Shown here piece after piece: positions 1 to 8,066 of a stretch of 42,578 nt of DNA (positions are counted from its first letter, which is position 1; every line of letters starts with the position of its first letter). The notes below the pieces were generated by a model. It ran no database searches and was not told the DNA's origin. It saw only the letters and a program-made list of their open reading frames with translations. Origin of the DNA: Deltaproteobacteria bacterium (GTDB lineage Bacteria; Desulfobacterota; DSM-4660; Desulfatiglandales; HGW-15); assembly GCA_019308745.1 (NCBI GenBank), contig JAFDHO010000012.1, positions 1 through 42,578 of the forward strand, written 5' to 3'. The translations under genes were made by a program, and so were the position numbers.

Positions 1-3000
1 CAGGCGCCGGCGAGGAAGACACCATCCGTCGCAGTATTCAGGGGTGCCAGCTTGGGGTGTTCCTCCAAGAAAAAGCTGTCTGCCCCTTGATTTACGCCAA
101 AGACCCTGCCCACCCCTGCTGCATCGTCCCTGGACTGCATGGCCGCGCACAGGATCACCATGTCCACGGGGAGCCTGTAGCGTTTTGCGAGCAATGTGTC
201 TTCACCTATGACCACCAGTTTGCTCCTTTCCTCGGGACTCATGGGAAGGTCGGTGATCTCCGCAGGTTTGCCCCTTATGAATGTGATACCTTCCTCCTGA
301 CACCTCCGGTAAAATTCTTCGTAGCCTTTGCCGAAGCAGCGCATATCAATGTAGAAGTCATAGATATTGGTGTGATGCCCCACCTTGTCTCGGATAAGAT
401 GCGCGTACTTGAGGGCGTACATACAGCAGACCCTGGAGCAATAGTCGTGGTAGTTTTGATCTCGGCTGCCCACACAGTGGATGATGGCTACAGCATCGGG
501 ATGCCTCGATGTGAATTCCCAGTTTTCATCCCTGAGAAGGATTTGTCCCTCAGTAGGTCCGGTCGCGTTATTGATCCGTTCGAATTCCAGGCTCGTAAAG
601 ACATTAGGGTACTTTCCGTAGCCGAATTGTTTCATGGGAGAGGGGTCCCACAGGTCGTACCCCGTGGCTATAATGATGCTGCCGACCTCTATCTCTTCTT
701 CCTGGGCCTCCATTTCGTGATCTATGGCCTTTGCCTCGCAGACCTGAGTGCATGCCATGCACTCACTGCATATACCACAATTGAGACAGCGCTCTGATTC
801 ACCCCGTGCGTCCTCCTCAGAGAACCCCGGGTTTACCTCAGCAAAGGACAGCCCCCGGTCCTCGGCGGTAATGTTGACGGGTCGAGGTCGGGATTGTTTG
901 TTAGTGCCTGCTGGGATTTCAGCCCAGTCGCATCCCGGAGGCTCTGCGGCAGCCAGCTCCTTTGCGAAACTTTCGAGATCATCACCTCTCAGGAGACGGT
1001 CGATTGCCTCTACTGCCTTGCGCGCGGACGCTATGGCTTCAATCACGGTTGCAGGCCCGGTGATCGCATCACCGGATGCAAAGACATTAGGCTTTGAAGT
1101 TTGCATGGTGTAGGGGTTGACAACTATGGTGCCCCTGCGGCTTATCTCGAGGCCGGAATCCTTTGCGACACACGAAAGATCGGGCTGCTGTCCAATAGCC
1201 GGGATTAGCGCATCGCACTCGATTACATATTCTGATCCCTGGACGGGCATCGGCCTCCTCCGGCCGGAGGCATCGGGCTGGCCCAACTCTGTCTTGATGC
1301 ATTCAACGGCTTCAACTTTTCCATCACGCCCGATGATTTTCACTGGGGCCGTAAGGTAATGAATCTTTATACCTTCCTCCAGGGCGCCTTCAATCTCTTC
1401 GGGGTAAGCCGGCATCTCATTGCGGCTTCGTCGATAAACGATATGGACTTTTTGTGACCCCAGCCGCAGTGCGGTACGAGCAGCATCGATGGCCACGTTG
1501 CCGCCGCCGATCACCACTACCCTGTCCCCCTGTTTTTCCCTGTTTCCCAGGTTTACGTCTCTCAGAAACCTCACTGCATCCACAACCCCGTGGAGGTCGT
1601 CTTCGCCCGGAATCTTCAGTTTCATGCCGAGGTGTGCACCTATCCCCACAAAGACGGCCTTGAAGCCCTGTTCTTCCAGGTCGGCGAAAGTGAAGTCCTT
1701 CCCCAGGCGTTTCCCTGTCTGGACATTAATACCGAGTTTGAGGATATGATTTATCTCTGTATCCAGGATTTCCGGCGGTAACCTGTAGTCCGGAATGCCC
1801 ACCCGGAGCATTCCTCCCAGAGCGGGAAGGGCCTCAAATATGGTAATTCCATAGCCCCGCTGGCGGAGGTAATAGGCTACCGTGAGCCCCGCAGGCCCGG
1901 AACCGATAACGGCGACTTTTCCCGGGCGGTCCTCGATTTGCGGTGAAGGGAGGTCCTCAAAGTCCGCCCTGTCAGCGGCAAACCGCTTCAACTCCCTGAT
2001 GGACAGGGCCTCGTCTACCTCCGATCTCCGGCATTCCCTCTCGCAGGGGTGGGGGCACACACGGCCGAGGACCCCGGGCAAGGGGATGCGTTCCAGTATC
2101 AGTTTTACAGCGTCCTGGTACCGGCCCTGTTTTATGAGCTGGATATAGCCCTGGACATTGATTCCGGCGGGGCAGGCAATGGCGCAAGGGGCACGATCCT
2201 TTTTTTCGATAGTGAAGGTTATTGGTACGGCCTGGGGAAAGGCCCTGTATATGGCCCGTCTCTTTCCGAGGCCCTCGTCCCATTCACTAGGTCTTATGAC
2301 CGGGCAGACTTTCTCGCATTCCCCACATCCGGTACAGACACCTTCTTTGACAAATCTGGGCTTGCGAAGGATCTTGACAAGGTAATTTCCGATAAATCCT
2401 GAGACCTCTTTTACCTCGCTGAAGGTAAGCAACTCAATGTTTGGGTGTTGCCCCACTGAGACCATCTTGGGCGTTCCTATGCAGGCGGCACAATCCAGGG
2501 TGGGAAAGGTCTTGTCAAACTGTAGCATGTGTCCGCCGATGGTGGGCTCCCTTTCCACCAGGTAAACCTTGTATCCTGCATCGGCTATATCCAGGGCGGC
2601 CTGCATACCCGCAATCCCTCCACCGACCACCAGAGAATCCGGGTTGACGGGCACCCTTCTGTCATAGAGACGGTGATGGTAGTTCACTCGGTTGATGGCC
2701 GCTGCCACAAGGGTCTTTGCCTTCATTGTCGCCTCTTCAGGGTCTTCGGTGACCCAGGAGACCTGCTCTCGGACCGAGGCCATCTGAAACAAGTAGGGAT
2801 TCAAACCCGCCCGCTGACAGGCGGCCTGAAAGGTCTTTTCGTGCAACCTGGGGCTGCAGGATGCAACGACCACCCGGTTGAGCCCCAGTTCCCGTATATC
2901 CTGCTGGATCATCTCCTGGCCCGGGTCCGAGCACATGAACTTGTAGTCCCTTGAAACAACGACGTTGTCCATGCCCCCGGCAAATTCTGCGACCTCCTTG

Positions 3001-3065
3001 ACGCGGACCTTGCCGGCTATATTGACACCGCAATGGCATATATAGAAACCAATTCGTTTTTGCAT
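1..3065 (-). CDS. hdrA: HdrA-like FAD/Fe-S oxidoreductase with inserted GltD-like module (3' end outside window)
   Basis: The frame is open for at least 1021 codons from the ATG at 3065 to the left edge, so the C-terminus is missing. In order it shows an HdrA N-terminal region (starts MQKRIGFYICHCGVNIAGK), a first Rossmann FAD motif VVGGGIAGM near residue 146, a cluster motif CTGCGECEKVCP near 243, then a glutamate-synthase-small-subunit-like module (CAIACPAGINVQGY near 294, second FAD motif VIGSGPAGLTVAYYL near 385, NAD(P)-type VVVIGGGNVAIDAAR near 515). It returns to HdrA sequence with CGICSECMACTQVCEA near 762 and YCSRVCCMYALKYA near 875. HdrA proteins carry the flavin of heterodisulfide-reductase complexes and can bifurcate electrons; the GltD-like insert suggests NAD(P)H as a partner. 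That is inferred. It lies 74 bp after a REC-only gene, probably in one sigma-54-driven operon. Confidence 0.9.
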   Translation of the reverse strand, partial: MQKRIGFYICHCGVNIAGKVRVKEVAEFAGGMDNVVVSRDYKFMCSDPGQEMIQQDIRELGLNRVVVASCSPRLHEKTFQAACQRAGLNPYLFQMASVREQVSWVTEDPEEATMKAKTLVAAAINRVNYHHRLYDRRVPVNPDSLVVGGGIAGMQAALDIADAGYKVYLVEREPTIGGHMLQFDKTFPTLDCAACIGTPKMVSVGQHPNIELLTFSEVKEVSGFIGNYLVKILRKPRFVKEGVCTGCGECEKVCPVIRPSEWDEGLGKRRAIYRAFPQAVPITFTIEKKDRAPCAIACPAGINVQGYIQLIKQGRYQDAVKLILERIPLPGVLGRVCPHPCERECRRSEVDEALSIRELKRFAADRADFEDLPSPQIEDRPGKVAVIGSGPAGLTVAYYLRQRGYGITIFEALPALGGMLRVGIPDYRLPPEILDTEINHILKLGINVQTGKRLGKDFTFADLEEQGFKAVFVGIGAHLGMKLKIPGEDDLHGVVDAVRFLRDVNLGNREKQGDRVVVIGGGNVAIDAARTALRLGSQKVHIVYRRSRNEMPAYPEEIEGALEEGIKIHYLTAPVKIIGRDGKVEAVECIKTELGQPDASGRRRPMPVQGSEYVIECDALIPAIGQQPDLSCVAKDSGLEISRRGTIVVNPYTMQTSKPNVFASGDAITGPATVIEAIASARKAVEAIDRLLRGDDLESFAKELAAAEPPGCDWAEIPAGTNKQSRPRPVNITAEDRGLSFAEVNPGFSEEDARGESERCLNCGICSECMACTQVCEAKAIDHEMEAQEEEIEVGSIIIATGYDLWDPSPMKQFGYGKYPNVFTSLEFERINNATGPTEGQILLRDENWEFTSRHPDAVAIIHCVGSRDQNYHDYCSRVCCMYALKYAHLIRDKVGHHTNIYDFYIDMRCFGKGYEEFYRRCQEEGITFIRGKPAEITDLPMSPEERSKLVVIGEDTLLAKRYRLPVDMVILCAAMQSRDDAAGVGRVFGVNQGADSFFLEEHPKLAPLNTATDGVFLAGA

Positions 3066-3139
3066 TACCGTTCCTCTCTAAAACCCTCAAGGTAAGGCAG
3101 GCTGAAGGCTTCAGTTATCCTGAAATCCGCCACCGCTTG

Positions 3140-3547
3140 CTACTGGAGCCGTGCCGCCAGGAGTTCTTCCACGCACTTGAGGATCTCTTCAGAGTCGGGT
3201 GGTTTTTCAATGTACCCCTCCGGCTCAGGCACCTCCTGTCCCTTGTAAGTGTCGAGCATGTTCTGGGAGTGGTAGAAGGTCTTCTTGGAGATGGCAGAGA
3301 GGATTATGACCGGTGTGCGCTTTAGGGCCTCATCCGTCTTGACTTCCCGGTACATCTGTATGCCCCCCTGCCTCGGCATCATTACGTCCAGGATGATGAG
3401 GTCCGGCTTGATCTCCCTTGCAAGCTTGATGCCCTCTTCCCCTTGATCTGCCACGTAAGGTTTGTAGCCGCTCGTCTCCAGGAGGGTCGAGAGGAAGACC
3501 CTCATATCCATCTCGTCATCCACAACAAGGACTTTTTTCTTGGCCAT
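3140..3547 (-). CDS. REC-only response regulator (CheY-like)
   Basis: This is a 135-residue single receiver domain. The start MAKKKVLVVDDEMDMRVF is preceded by AGGGGA at good spacing; a longer in-frame extension upstream has no comparable ribosome site. The acidic pair is VVDDE, the phospho-acceptor Asp lies in LIILDVMMP, the conserved Ser in ILSA and the Lys in YIEKPP. A stretch of about 20 extra residues (SKKTFYHSQNMLDTY and following) lengthens the segment between beta-4 and beta-5. It is a clear paralogue of the receiver at 5863-6288, sharing the STLLETSGY and ILSAISKK blocks. There is no output domain, so it must act by protein contact or as a phosphate relay. It is the first gene after the sigma-54 promoter and lies 74 bp before hdrA. 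Confidence 0.9.
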   Translation of the reverse strand: MAKKKVLVVDDEMDMRVFLSTLLETSGYKPYVADQGEEGIKLAREIKPDLIILDVMMPRQGGIQMYREVKTDEALKRTPVIILSAISKKTFYHSQNMLDTYKGQEVPEPEGYIEKPPDSEEILKCVEELLAARLQ

Positions 3548-3678
3548 TTCTCTGTCCCCTTTTCCAGGTATTGAAGCTCCCCGCATCCTGCTGCGGCCAT
3601 CTCTGCTTAAGATGATATGCAGGGACCCTTTTGGTTTTTGGATGTTGTCTGGGTCCAAGGCAGTCGCTTACTTATGTA

Positions 3679-3694
3679 AGCAGATAGCATGCCA
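3679..3694 (-). promoter_or_regulatory. sigma-54 promoter of the REC-hdrA operon
   Basis: The minus strand reads TGGCATGCTATCTGCT. This matches the -24/-12 consensus TGGCAYGNNNNTTGCW with GG and GC exactly 10 bases apart and a single mismatch. It lies about 130 bp before the REC start. A sigma-54 activator is encoded just upstream and palindromic candidate activator sites lie about 170-200 bp upstream. Confidence 0.75.
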
Positions 3695-3860
3695 GAAGAA
3701 AATTACCTAAAAGATTCGGCTAGTTACGAAATGGAGCGTAGTCCAGGGGTAAGAAGCAGAGAAAAATATGATGCAGGAATGAAACATAATAATGCCCATG
3801 AGGCCTGGATCCGCAATGATAATTTCGAAATTTCAATATATTAATGCGTATAGAGGGTAA

Positions 3861-3887
3861 GCAACATCGTTGCAACATATATGCAAC
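3861..3887. promoter_or_regulatory. Overlapping inverted repeats, candidate activator (UAS) site
   Basis: Two overlapping palindromes share bases: GCAAC-ATC-GTTGC (3861-3873) and GTTGCA-ACATATA-TGCAAC (3869-3887), both with perfect arms. They lie 165-210 bp upstream of the sigma-54 promoter at 3679-3694, where enhancer-binding proteins usually bind. The likeliest ligand is the Fis-type HTH of the activator encoded at 4000-5841; that pairing is inference. Confidence 0.6.
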
Positions 3888-3903
3888 GCTCTTGATGCCG
3901 GTG

Positions 3904-3935
3904 CCAAGTGGAAGATGCCGTAGAACGGCACTTGG
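3904..3935 (-). terminator. Nested hairpin after the activator gene
   Basis: Outer arms CCAAGTG/CACTTGG enclose an inner GCCG-TAGAA-CGGC stem. It lies 65-95 bp after the stop of the minus-strand activator gene and before the next promoter, so it may separate the two transcription units. There is no T-run, so a simple intrinsic terminator is doubtful. A 12-bp perfect palindrome CCCTTGCAAGGG sits nearby at 3962-3973. Confidence 0.35.
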
Positions 3936-3999
3936 AGGATCGGACCCCCAGGAGAACGTTACCCTTGCAAGGGAGGGGCCAGAGCCTGGGATGTTGAGG

Positions 4000-5841
4000 T
4001 CAGTGAAGTAGCTGATATTTTTTCATCTTTCGCCACAGGGTGGTGCGGTCGATATTGAGTTCGCGAGCTGCCCTGCTCCTGTTCCAGTTGTGGCTCCTCA
4101 AGACCTCATAGATTCGGCGCTTCTCTTCTTCCTCCATGGAGTCTCTAAGGTCGGAGGAAATGCCAGAGTCAGAGGGCTCGGGTTGTGGAACCTTCTCGTG
4201 CAGGGACAGGGGCAGGTGCCTGGATTCGATGATGTCCTGCTGGCAGATGATGAGCGCATGTTCCAGTATGTTCTCCAGTTCCCTGATGTTGCCGGGATAG
4301 TCGTAGTTGAGCAACCTCTCCAATGCCTCTTCTGAGATTCCTGGGGTGTTCCGACCTCCCAGGGCGCTGAGCTTGTTGAGGAGATGCTCTATGAGAAGCG
4401 GGATATCGCCTCTGCGTTCCTTTAAGGGCGGTAGGCGTACCTGGATGACGTTAAGGCGATAAAAGAGGTCTTCCCGAAACTTTTTCTCAGCGACCAGGTC
4501 TTCGAGATCCTGATTCGTGGCCGCTATGATCCTTACATCCACTTTTGTCGTTTTCCTGCTTCCAAGGGGGTAGAATTCCCTGTCCTCAAGTACCCGGAGC
4601 AGCTTGGCCTGGATGGCCAGGGGAAGGTCTCCTATCTCATCCAGGAATATGGTGCCGCCTTCCGCCTCTTGAAAGCGTCCGGGCTTGTCCCGGTCGGCTC
4701 CGGTAAAGGCACCCTTTACATAGCCAAACATCTCTGACTCCAGGAGCCCTTCCGGCAGGGCTGCACAATTGACCTTGACAAAGGCCCTGTTGCCCCTCTT
4801 GCTGGAATTGTGGGCTATCCTTGCTAGCAAATCTTTACCGGTTCCCGTGGGTCCTTCAATGAGGAGGGTGGCATCAGTAGGCGCAGCGACGGAGACGACC
4901 TCAAATATCTTTTGCATGGCCGGGCTCTTGCCCACCATGTCGCCATAGGTATATCTGTTCCTTATCTCCCGATTAAGGCGATCTATAAGGGAGAGGTCTT
5001 GGATCGTAGCCAGGCCACCGATAATGGCCCCCCTGTCATTCTTGAGGGCCATGTAGTTTGCCTCAACAGGAATGCCTTCACCGGTCTTTTTCTTTACAAG
5101 GAGTTTGTTGGCGGATCGGGGTCTCCCATCCCTAACGGACTGATCCAAAAGTTTCTTTCCATTTGCCCTGCTGCCGCCCAGTATAACAGAGCATGGTTTT
5201 CCCAGGATGTCTTTGCGGTCAAAACCGGTTATGGTCTCGGCGCGTTTGTTGAAGAAGGTGATGTGACCGCCGCGTGTTGTGGTAAAGATTCCTATCTGAA
5301 GGCTGTCCAGGATGCTTTTGAGCTGGCGCTCGTCATAGCTTATTCGGTTAACCAGTTCTTCGAAGATACTGTGGTCCTGGAAAATCTCTATACAACCTGT
5401 CAGTTCGTGATTGGAATCATAAAGGGGCATGACGAGCTTTGATATGAGGCGCCTTTCCCTGTTGAGGTCCAGGATTTCAATATCAAAGCTCAAGGAAGTC
5501 TGTTCCGCTTCGACCGCTTCATGGAATTTGCACTCCCCCCTGCACAGGTCATTGTGAAATACCTGGTAGCAGTGCTTGCCGATCACCTCATCCGCCTTGT
5601 ATCCCGTGAGCAGTTGAACAGCCCTATTAAAGGACGTGATCCTCCGGTCGGAGTCTACGGTGAAAACGCCGATATTCAAGTCATCGAGCAGATCCCTTAG
5701 TTGCTCGTAGAAGATGAGCCTTTTCCTATTGTCAATGCCTTCTGTCATGATCTGGAAACAGTGTTCCTCATCAAACAGGATCGCTGTAATTTTGGAGATA
5801 GGAGGCTGTTGCTCGCAGCCGAAATTGGGACAGCCATACAC
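4000..5841 (-). CDS. PAS-PAS-AAA+-Fis sigma-54 activator
   Basis: This is a 613-residue enhancer-binding protein without a receiver domain. PAS 1 (about 50-160) holds a Cys motif C91-x8-C100-x3-C104; PAS 2 spans about 175-285. The sigma-54 AAA+ domain has Walker A GPTGTGKD (330-337), the sigma-54 contact loop GAFTGA (377-382) and Walker B GTIFLDE. A Fis-type HTH (SRAARELNIDRTTLWRKMKK) ends the protein. The start is uncertain: the listed one is GTG at 5841, with GGGAAG directly against it and a stop four codons upstream; an ATG at residue 32 is possible. It is the last gene of the kinase/UspA/REC operon, beginning 21 bp after the REC stop. Control is presumably by ligand or redox at the PAS domains. 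It probably drives the sigma-54 promoter just downstream. Confidence 0.92.
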   Translation of the reverse strand: MYGCPNFGCEQQPPISKITAILFDEEHCFQIMTEGIDNRKRLIFYEQLRDLLDDLNIGVFTVDSDRRITSFNRAVQLLTGYKADEVIGKHCYQVFHNDLCRGECKFHEAVEAEQTSLSFDIEILDLNRERRLISKLVMPLYDSNHELTGCIEIFQDHSIFEELVNRISYDERQLKSILDSLQIGIFTTTRGGHITFFNKRAETITGFDRKDILGKPCSVILGGSRANGKKLLDQSVRDGRPRSANKLLVKKKTGEGIPVEANYMALKNDRGAIIGGLATIQDLSLIDRLNREIRNRYTYGDMVGKSPAMQKIFEVVSVAAPTDATLLIEGPTGTGKDLLARIAHNSSKRGNRAFVKVNCAALPEGLLESEMFGYVKGAFTGADRDKPGRFQEAEGGTIFLDEIGDLPLAIQAKLLRVLEDREFYPLGSRKTTKVDVRIIAATNQDLEDLVAEKKFREDLFYRLNVIQVRLPPLKERRGDIPLLIEHLLNKLSALGGRNTPGISEEALERLLNYDYPGNIRELENILEHALIICQQDIIESRHLPLSLHEKVPQPEPSDSGISSDLRDSMEEEEKRRIYEVLRSHNWNRSRAARELNIDRTTLWRKMKKYQLLH

Positions 5842-5862
5842 CTTCCCAGATTAAGGGCAAGC

Positions 5863-6288
5863 TCAAACAATGTTTCCTTGTCTTGATTCACTTGATTTTG
5901 CAAGGGTGGTTTGGATGGCCTCCAAAAGGTCCTCGGGTTCCGGGGGTTTCTCAATGTAAGCTGAGGGCTCACGGAACTGGTCCCCTGCCTGCCTGGTCAA
6001 GGTCTTGAGAGAATGCATGAAGCTTTTCTTGGAGATCGCGGACAGAATGATCACGGGGATGTCTTTCATTTCCTGGTCTTTTCTCAATCCATGGAACAGC
6101 ATCAGCCCACTCATCTTTGGCATCAGGATATCCAGGATTATCAGAGAAGGCCTTTCACTTTGCGCCAGGGCCAGGCCTTCTTCACCGTCTTCAGCAGTCA
6201 GGGGCACGTAACCACTGGTCTCCAGAAGGGTGGAGACATACACCCTCATGTCCAGTTCATCATCAATGACAAGGATTTTCTCCGCTAT
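5863..6288 (-). CDS. REC-only response regulator with apparent non-canonical start codon
   Basis: This is a 141-residue single receiver domain, paralogous to 3140-3547. The first in-frame ATG (6249) falls inside the domain, after the acidic-pair strand KILVIDDELD, so a functional protein must start upstream. Between the upstream in-frame TGA and that ATG there is no ATG, GTG or TTG. A strong AAGGAGGT lies 9 bases before an ATA codon (6286-6288) that aligns with the ATG of the paralogue; an ACG directly before the ATA (6289-6291) is the alternative. The coordinates assume ATA. The acceptor Asp is in LIILDILMP and the Lys in YIEKPPEPED. It sits 51 bp after uspA-like and 21 bp before the activator gene. 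Confidence 0.8.
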   Translation of the reverse strand: MAEKILVIDDELDMRVYVSTLLETSGYVPLTAEDGEEGLALAQSERPSLIILDILMPKMSGLMLFHGLRKDQEMKDIPVIILSAISKKSFMHSLKTLTRQAGDQFREPSAYIEKPPEPEDLLEAIQTTLAKSSESRQGNIV

Positions 6289-6339
6289 CGTTAGTACACC
6301 TCCTTTCGCGAGAAGGGGGCCTCACGGAAAGACTTGGAC

Positions 6340-6837
6340 CTAGTCTTTGATGCCAGGCAAGGTGAATTGCCTTTCAGGGTTCTTGATGGCAATGACATGG
6401 CAGTGGGCGTACTTGGATACGCCCGCCACTGTACTTCCGTGCTCAATCCTGTCGCGTTCAGATTTCCCCATGGCGCCCATAACGATCACATCAATGTCAT
6501 TGTGCTTTGCATATCTTATGATCTCGATATCAGGGGCACCTTGTCTGACGACGTAAACAACATCTTGAAAGCCATCGAGTTTTTCTTCATAGGCCTCCTT
6601 GAGGGCCTTCATGGCCCTTTCTTCAATTCCCTTGTCGTAGAATGCTTCTCCGGATCCCGATTTCTCAGGCACATGCTCATCCACCACGTGCCGCATATAC
6701 CTGTAAGGGGAATGGGGGACGTGCAAAATGTGCAGTTTTGCATTGTACCGCTTGGCCAGGTCCAGTGCATGGAAAAAGGCGATGTTGGCATCTTCTGAAA
6801 AGTCCGTGCAAAAAAGTATGTTCTTGTATTCTACCAT
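6340..6837 (-). CDS. Universal stress protein, UspA family, ATP-binding type
   Basis: This is a 165-residue single Usp domain. It begins NILFCTDFSEDANIAFFHAL, typical of the family, and carries the nucleotide-binding signature GAMGKSERDRIEHGSTV (G-x2-G-x9-G-S/T) near the C-terminus. A central insertion (about 45-75, PYRYMRHVVDEHVPEKSG) is longer than in the minimal fold. AGGGAG stands at good distance before the ATG. It lies 26 bp after the REC-kinase gene and 51 bp before the REC gene, so it is probably co-transcribed with them. Usp proteins are usually cytoplasmic stress or energy-status effectors; its partner here is unknown. Confidence 0.93.
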   Translation of the reverse strand: MVEYKNILFCTDFSEDANIAFFHALDLAKRYNAKLHILHVPHSPYRYMRHVVDEHVPEKSGSGEAFYDKGIEERAMKALKEAYEEKLDGFQDVVYVVRQGAPDIEIIRYAKHNDIDVIVMGAMGKSERDRIEHGSTVAGVSKYAHCHVIAIKNPERQFTLPGIKD

Positions 6838-6863
6838 GGCATACTCCCTAAAACAGGTTTTGT

Positions 6864-8066
6864 TCAGGAAAAACGCGCCTTCGAGCGGGCCTCCTCGAAG
6901 GATTCAATAGCTTCCTTTCTGTCGGTGGACTGTTCTATTTCGGGCAATTTGATGGTGAAGGTTGTACCCCTTTTTTCGCTGGATTGCAACTCGATAACCC
7001 CTCCGTGTTCGTCAACGATCTTCTTGGTGATCATGAGACCAAGCCCGGTTCCCTGGCTTCCCTTTGTGGTAAAGAACTGCTGGAAGACCTTGGCCTTGGT
7101 CTCCTCCGTCATACCGCATCCGTTATCGGTGACCTGGTATTCGACGGCATAATCCTTTGGCCTGGACGAACGCAGGATGACCTTCTTATCCATCTCGGAT
7201 GATGCCCCAATGTCTATACAAGCATCTATGGCATTGGTTACCAGGTTCACCATGCAGCGATGGATTCCTTCCGGGTCCAGCCATGTTTTCGGCAGGTCCT
7301 TGTCCATTTCCAGAACAAGGCGTATCCCATAGCCTTGGGCCCGTGGGAGCATGAGATCGTAGGTCTCCTTCAGGGGCTTGTTGGGGTCACAAAGCTCAAG
7401 ATCAAGCCCCTGATCCCTGGCAAAGTTCAACAGGTCGAGGGCCATCCTCTTGATCCTCTCGATATTGCCCTTAACCATTTCCCAGCCCTGGGTCAGGTAC
7501 TTCTTGTCGTCCAGTTCCATGCCCTTTTCCAGGACAAATGCGCCGCCCGTGAGGCCTGCTGTTACATTCTTGATTGCATGGGCCAGGCCCGCAACGGTCT
7601 CTCCTACAGCAGCCATCCTCTCGGCCTCAAGCAACTTCTTTGTCTTTTCAGTTACCAACTTTTCGAGATTTTCAGTGTATTCCCTCAGCTTGTTCCTGTA
7701 ATAGATTCGTTCCCGGGCGCGCTTGAGGGCAATTTCGAGTGCATCGGTGCTGATGGGCTTGGTGATGAAATCAGTGGCCTCGAACTTGAGGCTCTGAATG
7801 GCGAGGTCCATGTCGCCGTGGCCGGTGATCATGATGACTTCTGTATCGGGGTTTTCCGCCTTGATGGCCCTGAGCACCTGTATCCCGTCCATCCCGGGCA
7901 TTTTTATGTCGGTCAGAACAATGGGAGGTTGCTTGTCCCTGAAGATCTCAAGGGCCTCTTCGCCGTTGCCGGCCGCAACCACGTCGTAACCCGCATCCAT
8001 AAGGGCCAGTCCGAGGATCTTTCTGATTCCTTCTTCGTCATCAACCAGGAGAACTTTTTTCGTCAT
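6864..8066 (-). CDS. REC-histidine kinase hybrid (no sensor domain)
   Basis: This is a 400-residue protein. Receiver domain (1-120): LLVDDEEGIRK, acceptor Asp in VLTDIKMPGMDG, Lys in ITKP. A coiled linker (LREYTENLEKLVTEKTKKLLEAE) follows, then an H-box of the form GLAHAIKN and an HATPase domain with N-box NLVTNAIDAC, G1 DNGCGM, F-box FFTTKG and G2 GTGLGL. The start overlaps the stop of the heme-sensor kinase by four bases (ATGA), indicating tight translational coupling. The obvious inference is that the membrane kinase phosphorylates this receiver, which then gates a second kinase. The H-box resembles that of the 932-residue kinase at 20846-23644. Confidence 0.93.
   Translation of the reverse strand: MTKKVLLVDDEEGIRKILGLALMDAGYDVVAAGNGEEALEIFRDKQPPIVLTDIKMPGMDGIQVLRAIKAENPDTEVIMITGHGDMDLAIQSLKFEATDFITKPISTDALEIALKRARERIYYRNKLREYTENLEKLVTEKTKKLLEAERMAAVGETVAGLAHAIKNVTAGLTGGAFVLEKGMELDDKKYLTQGWEMVKGNIERIKRMALDLLNFARDQGLDLELCDPNKPLKETYDLMLPRAQGYGIRLVLEMDKDLPKTWLDPEGIHRCMVNLVTNAIDACIDIGASSEMDKKVILRSSRPKDYAVEYQVTDNGCGMTEETKAKVFQQFFTTKGSQGTGLGLMITKKIVDEHGGVIELQSSEKRGTTFTIKLPEIEQSTDRKEAIESFEEARSKARFS

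Noticed and set aside
57-797. 246-codon plus-strand frame
   Set aside because: Antisense shadow of the HdrA-like gene, whose minus frame carries all family motifs.
3895-3912. TGGCACCGGCATCAAG on the minus strand as a sigma-54 promoter
   Set aside because: Good -24 block but no GC at the -12 position; the site at 3679-3694 is far better placed.
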